Assembly (NCBI RefSeq): GCF_004000215.1
Contig: NZ_RBVY01000006.1
Location: forward strand, 9,910 to 73,909
Reading direction: 5' to 3'
Source: Nitratireductor alexandrii
Lineage (GTDB): Bacteria; Pseudomonadota; Alphaproteobacteria; Rhizobiales; Rhizobiaceae
Length of the DNA: 64,000 nucleotides
In this document: piece by piece, positions 44,087 to 53,036 of the stretch
How the letters are laid out: every line of letters begins with the position of its first letter
Position numbering within the stretch: position 1 is the stretch's first letter
Notes under the pieces: model-generated
The model's database searches: none
Told to the model about the DNA's origin: nothing
The model's input: only the letters and a program-made list of their open reading frames with translations
Program-made: the position numbers and the translations under genes

Positions 44087-46159
44087 ATGATTGCACTGGG
44101 CGTCGACGTCGGCGGAACGTTTACCGATCTGATCCTGGCGGATCTGGCGAAGGGAGACGTCACCATCCACAAGACGCCTTCCACGCCCAGCGATCCGGCC
44201 CAAGGGGTGATCAACGGCGTCAGGGGTATTTGCGAACTCACCGGTACCGAACCGGGCCGGATCGACGCCATCTTCCACGGCACCACGGTCGGCACCAACG
44301 CCATGCTCGTCCACGACGGCGCCGTGACCGGCATGATCACCAATGAGGGTTTTCGCGACATTCTCCATATCGGCCGCCACCAGCGTCCCCAGCATTATTC
44401 GATCATGCAGGATCTGCCCTGGCAGAGCCGACCCCTGATCCGCCGCCGCTTCCGCAAGACGGTGGCCGGGCGGCTGGACGCCAAGGGCAAAGAACTCGTT
44501 CCGCTCGACGAGGAGGCCGTCGCCGAGGCCGCCCGCGACCTGGGCGAGGCCGGCGTCGAGGCGATCCTGGTCGGGTTCCTGTTCTCCTACGTCAATCCCG
44601 CGCACGAACGGCGCGCCGCCGAGATCGTGCGCGCCGCCCTGCCCGACGTGTTCGTGACCACCTCGGCCGAGGTCTCGCCGCAATTTCGCGAGTTCGAGCG
44701 CTTCACCACCGCGGCGATGTCCGCCTTCATCGGACCGAAAGTGCGGCGCTACGTCAGCAGGCTCTCCGACGAACTGCGCGAGATCGGCGTCCACGGCGAA
44801 TTGCGGGTCATGACCTCGAGCGGCGGACTGGCGACACCTGAAATGATCGCCGAACGCCCAGCGACCACCCTGCTGTCCGGCCTGGTCGCCGGCGTGCGCG
44901 GCGGTGCCTGGGTCGGCTCGCATGCCGGCACCGACCGGCTGGTGACGCTCGATATCGGCGGCACCAGCGCCGATATCGGCATCATCCGCGACGGGCGGCT
45001 GGCCGAAGCGGACGCGCGCAGCGCCAAGATCGCCGATTTCCCGGTGATGCTGCCGATGATCGACATCCACACGGTCGGCGCCGGCGGCGGCTCGATCGCC
45101 CATATCGACCGCGGCAAGGCATTCCGCGTCGGACCGCAGAGCGCGGGCGCAGATCCCGGCCCGGCCGCCTACGGACGCGGCGGCACCGTTCCCACCGTCA
45201 CCGACGCCAACCTGGTGCTCGGCCGGCTGGTCGCCGACAATTTCCTCGGCGGGCGCATGGCGCTCGACGCCGAGGCCGCAGCGCGCGTCATCGGCGAGCT
45301 CGCCGAAAAACTTGGCCGCACGCCCGAGGAGACGGCGGAAGGTGCCCTCACCGTGCTGAACAGCAACATGGCCAACGCCATTCGTTCGCGCACCGTCCAG
45401 AAGGGCATCGACCCGCGCGACTTCACGCTGTGCGGCTTCGGCGGTGCCGGACCGCTGCACGCGGCCGAGGTGGCGACCATGCTCGACATGAAAAACGTGC
45501 TGATCCCGCCGCATCCGGGCATCACCTCCGCGGTCGGCCTGCTGACCGCCGATCTCGAATATCACGCGCTCAGAACCGCGTTCGCGGTCAAGGGCGCGCT
45601 CGACATCGCCCGGCTGCAGGCGCTCTACGACGACATGGAGCGCGAACTCGGCGCGATCTTCGCACGCGACCGGGTGCCGTCCGACAAGATCAAGATGCTG
45701 CGCCAGGCCGATCTGCGTTATGTCGGCCAGGGATACGAACTGAAGATCGACGTGCCGGACGGCCCGCTTTCCGACGCCGCGCTCGACCAGGTCTGGCAGG
45801 CGTTCCACGACCGCCACCGCGAGGAATACGGCCACGCCTTCGAGGCGAGCCCGATCGAGATCGTGACGGTGAAGCTGCGCGGCCTGGGCACGGTGGACAA
45901 GCTCGCCGAACCGCCGGCCTACGCGGTGTCGTCGGAGCCGAAGCAGGTCGGCGCCGGACGGTGCGTGTTCCGCGTCGACGACGCGCTGGAAACCCACGAC
46001 ACGCCGCATATCGAACGGAACTCGCTGCCGGTCGAGCGCAAGTTCGCCGGCCCGGCGATCCTGCTTCAGACAGACACCACGACCGTGGTACCGCCCGGCT
46101 GGACCTATTGGGCCGACCGGCACGGCAATGTGCGCATGACGCGCGACAACCAGGCTTGA
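44087..46159 (+). CDS. hyuA: Hydantoinase/oxoprolinase subunit A (HyuA)
   Basis: A 690-residue ATP-dependent amidohydrolase A subunit of the hydantoinase A/5-oxoprolinase family. It opens MIALGVDVGGTFTDLILAD, the actin-like ATP-binding motif, with LDIGGTSADIGII and DPGPAAYGRGG (metal/ATP region) farther on. HyuA with HyuB hydrolyses N-methylhydantoin, 5-oxoproline or related cyclic amides with ATP. The ATG at 44,087 has GGAGG about eight bases upstream; a longer frame from 44,021 starts inside the operator. It begins an operon that ends with a carbamoylase-type M20 enzyme. Confidence 0.94.
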   Translation: MIALGVDVGGTFTDLILADLAKGDVTIHKTPSTPSDPAQGVINGVRGICELTGTEPGRIDAIFHGTTVGTNAMLVHDGAVTGMITNEGFRDILHIGRHQRPQHYSIMQDLPWQSRPLIRRRFRKTVAGRLDAKGKELVPLDEEAVAEAARDLGEAGVEAILVGFLFSYVNPAHERRAAEIVRAALPDVFVTTSAEVSPQFREFERFTTAAMSAFIGPKVRRYVSRLSDELREIGVHGELRVMTSSGGLATPEMIAERPATTLLSGLVAGVRGGAWVGSHAGTDRLVTLDIGGTSADIGIIRDGRLAEADARSAKIADFPVMLPMIDIHTVGAGGGSIAHIDRGKAFRVGPQSAGADPGPAAYGRGGTVPTVTDANLVLGRLVADNFLGGRMALDAEAAARVIGELAEKLGRTPEETAEGALTVLNSNMANAIRSRTVQKGIDPRDFTLCGFGGAGPLHAAEVATMLDMKNVLIPPHPGITSAVGLLTADLEYHALRTAFAVKGALDIARLQALYDDMERELGAIFARDRVPSDKIKMLRQADLRYVGQGYELKIDVPDGPLSDAALDQVWQAFHDRHREEYGHAFEASPIEIVTVKLRGLGTVDKLAEPPAYAVSSEPKQVGAGRCVFRVDDALETHDTPHIERNSLPVERKFAGPAILLQTDTTTVVPPGWTYWADRHGNVRMTRDNQA

Positions 46160-46173
46160 AGGGGGACAGAAAG

Positions 46174-47934
46174 ATGCAAACACGCGTTGATCCCTTCCTC
46201 GCAGCGGTCATCCACGGGGCGCTGGAAAACATCGCCATCGAAATGGGTCACAAGCTCATGCGCATGAGCTATTCGAGCATCATCCGCGAAAGCGAGGATT
46301 TCGGCGCCGCGCTGACCGACGCGACCGGCCGCCAGCTTTGCGAATGCACGATGAGCACGCCGCTCCAGTCCGGCCCGATTCCCGGCTACATCGCCGGCAT
46401 TCTGCGCGAACTGGAACATCGCGGCGACCGGGTGAAACCCGGCGACGTGTTCATGCACAACGACCCCTATGGCGGCGCCTCGCACGGCCCCGACGTCGGT
46501 TTCGTCGTTCCGATCTTCCACAACCAGGAGCTCGCCGGCTTTTCCGTGACGACCGCGCACCATCTCGACATCGGCGCGCTGACGCCGGGAAGCTGCGGCA
46601 TCGTCGACGCGGTCGACACCTACGCCGAAGGGCTCCAGTTCAAGGCGGTGCGCGTCTACGAGGACGGCCGCAAGGTCGAGCCGGTCTGGCAGATCCTGCG
46701 TAGCAATATCCGCATCGCCGACCTCGTCGTGGGCGACATGGAGGCCCAGGTCGCCGCCGCGCGGATCGGTGCGGAGCGCTACTCCGCGCTTCTCGACCAA
46801 TACGGTCTCGACACCGTCACCGGCGCCTACGAGGACCTGCTCGATTATTCCGAAAACCTGATGCGCGACGCCATCGCGCACATTCCCGACGGACGCTACA
46901 ACGCCCGCACCTTCATCGACGGCTATGTCGACAGTCCCGACCCCGCGCTGAAAGACCTGCCGATCGAGGTGACGCTGACGATCTCCGGCTCCGACATCCA
47001 TGTCGACCTGACCGGAACCGCACCGCAGACCCCGAACAAGCCGATCAACATGCCGCTGGTCGGCACGGTCGACTGTGCCGTGTGGCTGACGCTGCGCTCG
47101 ATCCTGCTCGACAGCGACGTCTACGGGGCGATCCCGCAAAACAGCGGCCTGACCCGGCCGATCACGATCCACGCGCCGGAAGGCTGCCTCGCCAACCCGA
47201 CCTTCCCGGCCCCGGTCATCGCGCGCTTCTGCCCCGGCAACGCCGTCGCCGACACGGTGATGAAGGCGATCGCGCCGGCCGTTCCAAAACAGGTCAGCGC
47301 CGGGATCGGCAATCTGCGGGTGATGGCGTTCAGCGGTGTCACCAACAACGCGCCCTGGGTCCATATGGAGATCATGGAGGGCGCCTATGGCGGCCGTTAC
47401 GGCAAGGACGGCATGGACGCCGTCGACACGCTCTACGCCAACACGCGCAACAATCCCATCGAGGACATCGAATCGCATCTGCCCCTGCGTGTGCTGAACT
47501 ACGAACTGCGCGAGAACGTCGCCGGACCGGGCGCCTCGCGCGGCGGCATCGGCTCGATCCGGTCGTTCGAACTGCTCGAGGACGGCGCGGTCTCGATCGA
47601 AGGCGACGGCCAGCGCTTCGATCCCTGGGGGTTTCTGGGCGGCGCCGACGGATCGCCGGCCAAGGTCGAGTTGGTTCAGGCGCGCGGCGCCACTGTCGAG
47701 CTGCCCTCGAAACTACCCTATCGGCAGCTTTCGAAGGGCGATCGCATCACCGCCTACGGCCCGTGCGGCGGCGGCTACGGCGACCCGCTGGAACGCGAAC
47801 CGCAGGCTGTTCTCGACGACGTGCTCGACGGCCTGATCGATGCCACCTCGGCGCGCGCCGACTACGGCGTCGTCGTGGACGGACAAGGCGTGGACGAGGC
47901 TGCGACGCGGGCGCTGCGCGCCGGCCGCGCCTAG
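46174..47934 (+). CDS. hyuB: Hydantoinase/oxoprolinase subunit B (HyuB)
   Basis: A 586-residue B subunit. VDPFLAAVIHGALENIAIEMG begins the family domain, followed by MHNDPYGGASHGPDV, the conserved metal-binding region, and TAHHLDIGALTPGS. It starts 14 bases after hyuA, with GGGGGA upstream. It combines with HyuA to make the active ATP-dependent ring-opening enzyme in the cytoplasm. A 130-bp gap separates it from the CUT2 binding-protein gene. Confidence 0.94.
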   Translation: MQTRVDPFLAAVIHGALENIAIEMGHKLMRMSYSSIIRESEDFGAALTDATGRQLCECTMSTPLQSGPIPGYIAGILRELEHRGDRVKPGDVFMHNDPYGGASHGPDVGFVVPIFHNQELAGFSVTTAHHLDIGALTPGSCGIVDAVDTYAEGLQFKAVRVYEDGRKVEPVWQILRSNIRIADLVVGDMEAQVAAARIGAERYSALLDQYGLDTVTGAYEDLLDYSENLMRDAIAHIPDGRYNARTFIDGYVDSPDPALKDLPIEVTLTISGSDIHVDLTGTAPQTPNKPINMPLVGTVDCAVWLTLRSILLDSDVYGAIPQNSGLTRPITIHAPEGCLANPTFPAPVIARFCPGNAVADTVMKAIAPAVPKQVSAGIGNLRVMAFSGVTNNAPWVHMEIMEGAYGGRYGKDGMDAVDTLYANTRNNPIEDIESHLPLRVLNYELRENVAGPGASRGGIGSIRSFELLEDGAVSIEGDGQRFDPWGFLGGADGSPAKVELVQARGATVELPSKLPYRQLSKGDRITAYGPCGGGYGDPLEREPQAVLDDVLDGLIDATSARADYGVVVDGQGVDEAATRALRAGRA

Positions 47935-48064
47935 GCGCGGAGCGGACCCGGGCCTACCAGCTGCCAGGACCGTCAGGCCCGCAAAAGGAGACGACCCGCG
48001 ATGCGGCTCGCATGAGCCCGTCTCGAGGTCAAAGGGGATCCAACGCGTAACAAGGGAGAATGGC

Positions 48065-49171
48065 ATGACACGCCTGAAAACACTGACCGGCCTCGCATCC
48101 GCCTTCGTCCTCGCCAGCCTGCTGCCCGCCGCGGCACAGGACGGCGTCGACCAGGCGCGCGCCAATATCGAAGCCTATTCGGGCATTCCCGATTTCGAGG
48201 CGCCGGGCGAACCGTTCGACGCCAAATCCTGCATGGCCGGCAAGAAGATTTTCACGATACCCGCCTCCAGCTCGATCCCGTTCATCAAGACGATCAGCGA
48301 TCACAAGGGCAAGCTCGCCGCCGAGCTCGGCTTCGAGCACATGGAGTGGGAAAATCAGGGCAATCCCACCCAGTGGATCCAGGGCATCGAGCACGCCACC
48401 AACAACGGCTACGACCTGGTGAGCCTGCTCGCCGGCGCCGATCCCCGTTTCTTCGAGCCTCAGGTCGCCCAGGCCCAGGCCGCGGGCGTCAAGATCGTCA
48501 CCTCGCACCTGACCGGGCTGGAACAGGACGCGCCCGCCGGCGTCGATGCCGCGGTGGCGATCGACTACCGCAAGGCCGGCGAATTGATGGCGGACTGGAC
48601 GATCGCCCGGACCGGCGGCAAGACCAATGCGCTGGTTCTGGTGTCCAACGAGGCGCTGTCGACGGATTCGATCGTCAGCGGCCTGAAGGAAGCCTTCGAC
48701 ACGCGCTGCCCGGAATGCACATACGAGATCGTCAACGTGCCGATCACCGACTGGGCGACGAAGATCCAGCCGACCGTCGCCGGCGCGCTGCAGGCCGATG
48801 CCGGGCTGAACTACGTGATCCCGATCTATGACAGCATGTCGAGTTTCGTAACGCCTGCGATCGCCATCGCCGGCCGCACCGACCAGGTCAAGGTCGCCAC
48901 CTTCAACGGCACGCCCTTCGTGCTCGACCTGATCCGCGCCGGCGACGTGGAGATGGATATCGGCGAGAACCTCGACTGGATCGCGCACGCCATGCTCGAC
49001 GCCGAGATGCGTCTGTTGTGCGGCAAGGAAACGATCCGCGATTCCAAGGTTCCGCTGCGCGTCTTCGACGCGGACAATATCGGCGAGGTCGGCGAGCCGG
49101 CCGACGCGGCCAAGGGATACGGCGACGCCTATGTGGCGGGCTACCGGAAGCTGTGGCAGCTCGCTGAGTGA
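48065..49171 (+). CDS. CUT2-type ABC transporter substrate-binding protein
   Basis: A 368-residue periplasmic binding protein of the ribose/CUT2 class. MTRLKTLTGLASAFVLASLL then PAAAQ is a Sec signal peptide. The mature part contains KKIFTIPASSSIPFIKTISDH and AAVAIDYRKAGELMADW, plus cysteines in RCPECTYE that could form a disulfide. Proteins of this class bind sugars, but also purines or AI-2. Given its operon (hyuA, hyuB, M20), a heterocyclic ring compound is plausible as ligand. It is inferred, not proved. Confidence 0.9.
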   Translation: MTRLKTLTGLASAFVLASLLPAAAQDGVDQARANIEAYSGIPDFEAPGEPFDAKSCMAGKKIFTIPASSSIPFIKTISDHKGKLAAELGFEHMEWENQGNPTQWIQGIEHATNNGYDLVSLLAGADPRFFEPQVAQAQAAGVKIVTSHLTGLEQDAPAGVDAAVAIDYRKAGELMADWTIARTGGKTNALVLVSNEALSTDSIVSGLKEAFDTRCPECTYEIVNVPITDWATKIQPTVAGALQADAGLNYVIPIYDSMSSFVTPAIAIAGRTDQVKVATFNGTPFVLDLIRAGDVEMDIGENLDWIAHAMLDAEMRLLCGKETIRDSKVPLRVFDADNIGEVGEPADAAKGYGDAYVAGYRKLWQLAE

Positions 49172-50718
49172 ACGAGCGGCATCCTCCGAGGCTGGCGATC
49201 AGGGGACTGTCGAAGTCGTTTGGCGGGGTCCACGCGCTTTCGGGCGCCGACCTTGCCGTGATGCCTGGCGAGATCCACGGGCTTCTCGGCAAGAACGGCT
49301 CCGGCAAGTCCACGCTGATCAAGATCCTGTCCGGCTTTCACAAGCCGGACGGGGGCACGCTCGAGATCGACGGAAAACCGGTTCCGCTGCCGATTCCGCC
49401 CGGTCGCAGCGAGCGTATCGGACTGTCCTTCGTCCACCAGAATCTGGGCCTGCTGCCCGAGGCCACGGTGCTGGAAAACCTGATCGCCGGCGATCATGAG
49501 CGGGTCGCGTCCTGGTTCATCAACTGGCCGGCGGAAGCCGCGCGGGCGCGCCGGCTGTTTGCGGAGCACCACCTCGACCTCGATCCCTGGGCCGCGGTCG
49601 AGGAGCTGACGCCGGTCAAGCGCGCCCAGCTCGCCATCATCCGCGCGGCCGACCGCGTCGGCTCGCACAACGAGCAGGCCACGCCGGGACTTCTGGTTCT
49701 GGACGAACCGACGCCCTTCCTGCCGATCGAGGACGTTCGCGAACTCTTCGCCATGATGCGCCGGCTCAAACAGTCCGGGGTCAGCATCATCTTCGTCTCG
49801 CACGACATCGACGAGGTGATGGAGATTACCGACCGCGCCACCGTGCTGCGCGACGGCCAGGTGATCGGCAGTTTCGAAACCAGCCGCACCGACCGCTCCG
49901 AAATCGTCGCCGCGATCGTCGGCCGCTCGATGAGCCAGGCCAGGCTCGTCGGCGATCCGCCCTCCGGCGATCCTCCGGCGGCGTCGGTAGCCGGGCTGCG
50001 CGGCCGGTTCGTCGACGATCTCGACCTAAGGGTTGCGCCCGGCGAAATCCTCGGGCTGACGGGACTGATCGGTTCGGGTTACGACGAGGTCCCCTATCTG
50101 CTGTCGGGCGCGGCGGCGGCGATGGCCGGAACGCTCGCCATCAACGACGGAAACTACCCTCTGAGACATTTCAAGCCGGCCGAGGCGGTCGCGGCCGGAA
50201 TCGTGTTCATTCCCGCCGACCGCCAGAAGGCGGGCCTGGCGCTCGATCTCACATTGACCGAAAACGCCATGTTGCCAGCGACGGTGCAGGGTGGCGGTCG
50301 CCTGCGGATAGATCATCGCGGCAACAGGACGATAACGGCGGAACTGATGCGCCGCTTCGTTGTGAAGGCGCAGTCGCCGCAGCAGGCGGCCTCGGAACTG
50401 TCGGGCGGCAACCAGCAGAAATTGCTGCTTGCGAAATGGCTGCGCCTCGACCCGAAGCTGATCCTGCTCGACGAGCCCACGCAGGGCATCGACGTCGGCG
50501 CGCGCCGGGAGATCTACGACCGGCTGCTGGAAGCCTGCGCCCGGGGCGCGGCCATCCTCTGCGCCACATCGGAGTTCGAACAGCTCGAAATGATCGCCCA
50601 CCGGGTGCTTGTGTTCGAGCGCGGCCGCGTCAAGGCGGAGCTGCGAGGGGCGGCGGTCACGAAATCGTCCATCGAGGCGGCGTGTTACGGGGAGAGCAGA
50701 ATTCATGCGTCAGTCTAG
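49168..50718 (+). CDS. CUT2-type ABC transporter ATP-binding protein (tandem ABC)
   Basis: A 516-residue ATPase with two ABC halves. The N-terminal half has Walker A GKNGSGKST and Walker B LLVLDEPTPFL, but its signature region reads LTPVKRAQLAIIRA instead of LSGGQ-like sequence. The C-terminal half has LSGGNQQKLLLAKWL and LILLDEPTQGIDVG but lacks a standard Walker A (GLTGLIGSGYDEV), as is usual for RbsA-like proteins. Its GTG start overlaps the upstream stop (GTGA). It pairs with the permease at 50,705. Confidence 0.94.
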   Translation: MNERHPPRLAIRGLSKSFGGVHALSGADLAVMPGEIHGLLGKNGSGKSTLIKILSGFHKPDGGTLEIDGKPVPLPIPPGRSERIGLSFVHQNLGLLPEATVLENLIAGDHERVASWFINWPAEAARARRLFAEHHLDLDPWAAVEELTPVKRAQLAIIRAADRVGSHNEQATPGLLVLDEPTPFLPIEDVRELFAMMRRLKQSGVSIIFVSHDIDEVMEITDRATVLRDGQVIGSFETSRTDRSEIVAAIVGRSMSQARLVGDPPSGDPPAASVAGLRGRFVDDLDLRVAPGEILGLTGLIGSGYDEVPYLLSGAAAAMAGTLAINDGNYPLRHFKPAEAVAAGIVFIPADRQKAGLALDLTLTENAMLPATVQGGGRLRIDHRGNRTITAELMRRFVVKAQSPQQAASELSGGNQQKLLLAKWLRLDPKLILLDEPTQGIDVGARREIYDRLLEACARGAAILCATSEFEQLEMIAHRVLVFERGRVKAELRGAAVTKSSIEAACYGESRIHASV

Positions 50719-51667
50719 TGTCGGCTATCAAGTCGAGCGGTTTGGGCTCGTTCTGGTGTGGCTGGCCGTCATCGCGCTCTTCGGCGCCATGCGCCCGGAG
50801 ACATTTTTGACCTGGTCCAACTTCTCCAGCATCTTCGGCTCAGAAGCCGTGCTGGTGATCGTCACCCTCGGCCTGATCATTCCACTCACCGCCGGCGACT
50901 TCGACCTGTCCATCGCCCAGACCCTGACTTTCGTGTCGATGCTGACCGCGATCTTGAGCGCGCGCCTGGGCGTGCCGCTCGTCTACATCATTCCGATCGC
51001 GCTCGCCGCCGGCGCGTTGGTCGGCGTGGTCAACGGCACGATCGTGCTGTTTTTTCGCGTTCATTCGCTGATCGTCACGCTCGGGGTGGGAACGTTCCTG
51101 CACGGCATCACGCTGTGGATGAGCGACAGCCAGACGATCAGCGGCGTCTCGCGCATGCTGATGCAATACGTGATCATACACCGGATTTTCGGCATCCCGA
51201 TCAGCTTCTATTACGCGGTCGCGCTGGCCGCGATCGTCTGGTACGTGCTTTCCTACACCGCCTACGGGCAGCAATTGCTGTTTACCGGGCGCGGGCGCGA
51301 GGTCGGCCGCCTCACCGGCGTGGCGGTCGGGCGCGTGCGCATGATCGCCTTCGCCGCGTCGGGCATGATGGGGGCGGTTGCCGGCATGCTCTATACCGGC
51401 ACCACCGGCTCGGCCAATCCGAACTCTGGAACGACCTTGCTGCTGCCCGCCTTCGCCGCGGCCTTTCTCGGCGCGACCTGCATCAAGCCGGGCCGCTTCA
51501 ACGCGTGGGGATCGGTGATCGCGGTCTATTTCCTGGTGACGGGCATTAACGGGCTTTCGGTTCTTGGCTTCCGCACCTATGTGCACGATCTCTTCTACGG
51601 CGGCGCCCTGGTGCTGGCGGTGATGATTTCTCAGCTCGTCAGCGGGCGCAGGGAGAAAACGCTTTGA
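50705..51667 (+). CDS. CUT2-type ABC transporter permease (RbsC-like)
   Basis: A 320-residue permease with eight or nine hydrophobic segments and the RbsC features PLTAGDFDLSIAQ and the GATC-like AFLGATCIKPGRFNAWG region. The start ATG at 50,705 lies inside the end of the ATPase gene and its stop overlaps the TTG of the M20 gene by four bases, so all three are tightly coupled. Confidence 0.94.
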   Translation: MRQSSVGYQVERFGLVLVWLAVIALFGAMRPETFLTWSNFSSIFGSEAVLVIVTLGLIIPLTAGDFDLSIAQTLTFVSMLTAILSARLGVPLVYIIPIALAAGALVGVVNGTIVLFFRVHSLIVTLGVGTFLHGITLWMSDSQTISGVSRMLMQYVIIHRIFGIPISFYYAVALAAIVWYVLSYTAYGQQLLFTGRGREVGRLTGVAVGRVRMIAFAASGMMGAVAGMLYTGTTGSANPNSGTTLLLPAFAAAFLGATCIKPGRFNAWGSVIAVYFLVTGINGLSVLGFRTYVHDLFYGGALVLAVMISQLVSGRREKTL

Positions 51668-52914
51668 CCGAAATTGCCAAAGATGCCCTGCCCTTGCTGC
51701 GCATCAACGCCGATCGGCTGTGGGCACGCCACATGGACATCGCCCGGATCGGGGCGATCGCTGGCAACGGGTCCTGCCGTCTGGCGATGACAGCGGAGGA
51801 CGCCGAGGCGCGCGCCCTGCTGGCGTCCTGGTGCCGCGACGCCGGTCTCGAGCTGAAAATCGACCGCGCCGGCAACATGGTCGCGATCCGCCCCGGCAGC
51901 GATCCGGCGCGCGGCATCGTCGCCTCGGGAAGCCATCTCGACACCCAGCCGCACGGCGGCCGCTTCGACGGCGTCTCGGGCGTGCTGGCAGCCCTCGAGG
52001 CGGTGGAGACGCTCAATGACGCGGGCGTCGCAACCGCCGCGCCGCTGGCTGTGGTCAACTGGACCAACGAGGAGGGCGTGCGTTACGCGCCGGGCCTGCT
52101 CGGTTCGGCCTGGTATGCCGGACTGCTAACGGATGACGCGCTTTCCGACACCCGCGCCGCCGACGGCATGCTGTTCGACGACGAGGCGCGGCTGCGCGGC
52201 TGGCTCGGAAATTCTTCGGAAAAAATCTCGCTCGCGGCATTCCTCGAACTGCATATCGAGCAGGGACCGGTGCTGGAGCGGGAGGAAAAGCAGGTCGGCA
52301 TCGTCACCTCCGTCCAGGGCCTGACCTGGCTGGACGTGAGGGTTTCGGGCACCGACGCTCATGCCGGCACCACGCCCCTCGATCACCGGCAGGACGCGCT
52401 GCTGGCGGCCGCCCGGATGCTGGCGGCGCTCAACGAGGCCGGTCTGGAATGCGGCCCGGCGGCCCGCGTCAGCGTCGGCCGTCTGACAACCGCCACCGAT
52501 GGGCCGAGCACCGTCGTCGGCGAAGCCGCCTTCGTGATCGACATCCGCCACCCCGACGCCGGAACGCTGGCCGAGTTGACCGCCAGATGCAGCGCGATCT
52601 GCGAAACCCTCGCCGCCAAATCCGGATGCACGGCAGCCGTCACCCGGCGGATCCAGGTTTCGCCGACCCAGTTCGACGCACGCTGCATTCGCGCGCTCGA
52701 GGCCGGCGCCCGGCGGCGCGGCTACGCCTATCGCAAGATCGCCAGCGGCGCGCTGCACGATGCCGCCAATGTCGCCCAGGTTGTGCCCACGGCGATGGTT
52801 TTCGTGCCGTGCCGGAACGGCATCAGCCACAACGTCAACGAATACGCCTCGCCGGAAGACCTGGCCGCCGGAACCAACGTGCTGCTCGACGCCCTGCTTG
52901 ACCTGGCGCGGTAG
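51664..52914 (+). CDS. M20 family N-carbamoyl-amino-acid hydrolase / allantoate amidohydrolase-like enzyme
   Basis: A 416-residue zinc enzyme of the HyuC/AllC type: SGSHLDTQPHGGRFDGVSGV (HxD and family motif), TNEEGVRYAPGLLGS (catalytic glutamate pair) and HIEQGPVLE. Such enzymes split N-carbamoyl amino acids into amino acid, CO2 and ammonia, the expected step after hydantoin ring opening by HyuAB. It starts with TTG overlapping the permease stop. This order (hyuA, hyuB, importer, carbamoylase) gives a complete import-to-amino-acid route for a hydantoin-like substrate. Confidence 0.93.
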   Translation: MTEIAKDALPLLRINADRLWARHMDIARIGAIAGNGSCRLAMTAEDAEARALLASWCRDAGLELKIDRAGNMVAIRPGSDPARGIVASGSHLDTQPHGGRFDGVSGVLAALEAVETLNDAGVATAAPLAVVNWTNEEGVRYAPGLLGSAWYAGLLTDDALSDTRAADGMLFDDEARLRGWLGNSSEKISLAAFLELHIEQGPVLEREEKQVGIVTSVQGLTWLDVRVSGTDAHAGTTPLDHRQDALLAAARMLAALNEAGLECGPAARVSVGRLTTATDGPSTVVGEAAFVIDIRHPDAGTLAELTARCSAICETLAAKSGCTAAVTRRIQVSPTQFDARCIRALEAGARRRGYAYRKIASGALHDAANVAQVVPTAMVFVPCRNGISHNVNEYASPEDLAAGTNVLLDALLDLAR

Positions 52915-52919
52915 CTCAA

Positions 52920-52945
52920 GCCGGTCTTGCGACGACCGGCCTGTT
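52920..52945 (+). terminator. Candidate terminator after the hyu operon
   Basis: GCCGGTC (52,920-52,926) pairs with GACCGGC (52,934-52,940) across a 7-base loop, and CTGTT follows. It is GC-rich and sits six bases after the M20 stop, before the convergent LLM gene. The T run is short, so it may act with Rho or poorly. Confidence 0.5.
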
Positions 52946-53036
52946 TCAACAGGGCGGCCGGCAAGAACGTACGAGTGAAGCGTCCTCGCGGCCGACGATC
53001 CGGCCGGCCCGAGGATTTCGGTTCGCCGGGCCCCGG

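Noticed and set aside
44054-46183. 709-codon minus-strand open frame opposite hyuA
   Set aside because: Antisense shadow of a well-supported HyuA gene; histidine/arginine/aspartate-rich with no motif or ribosome site.
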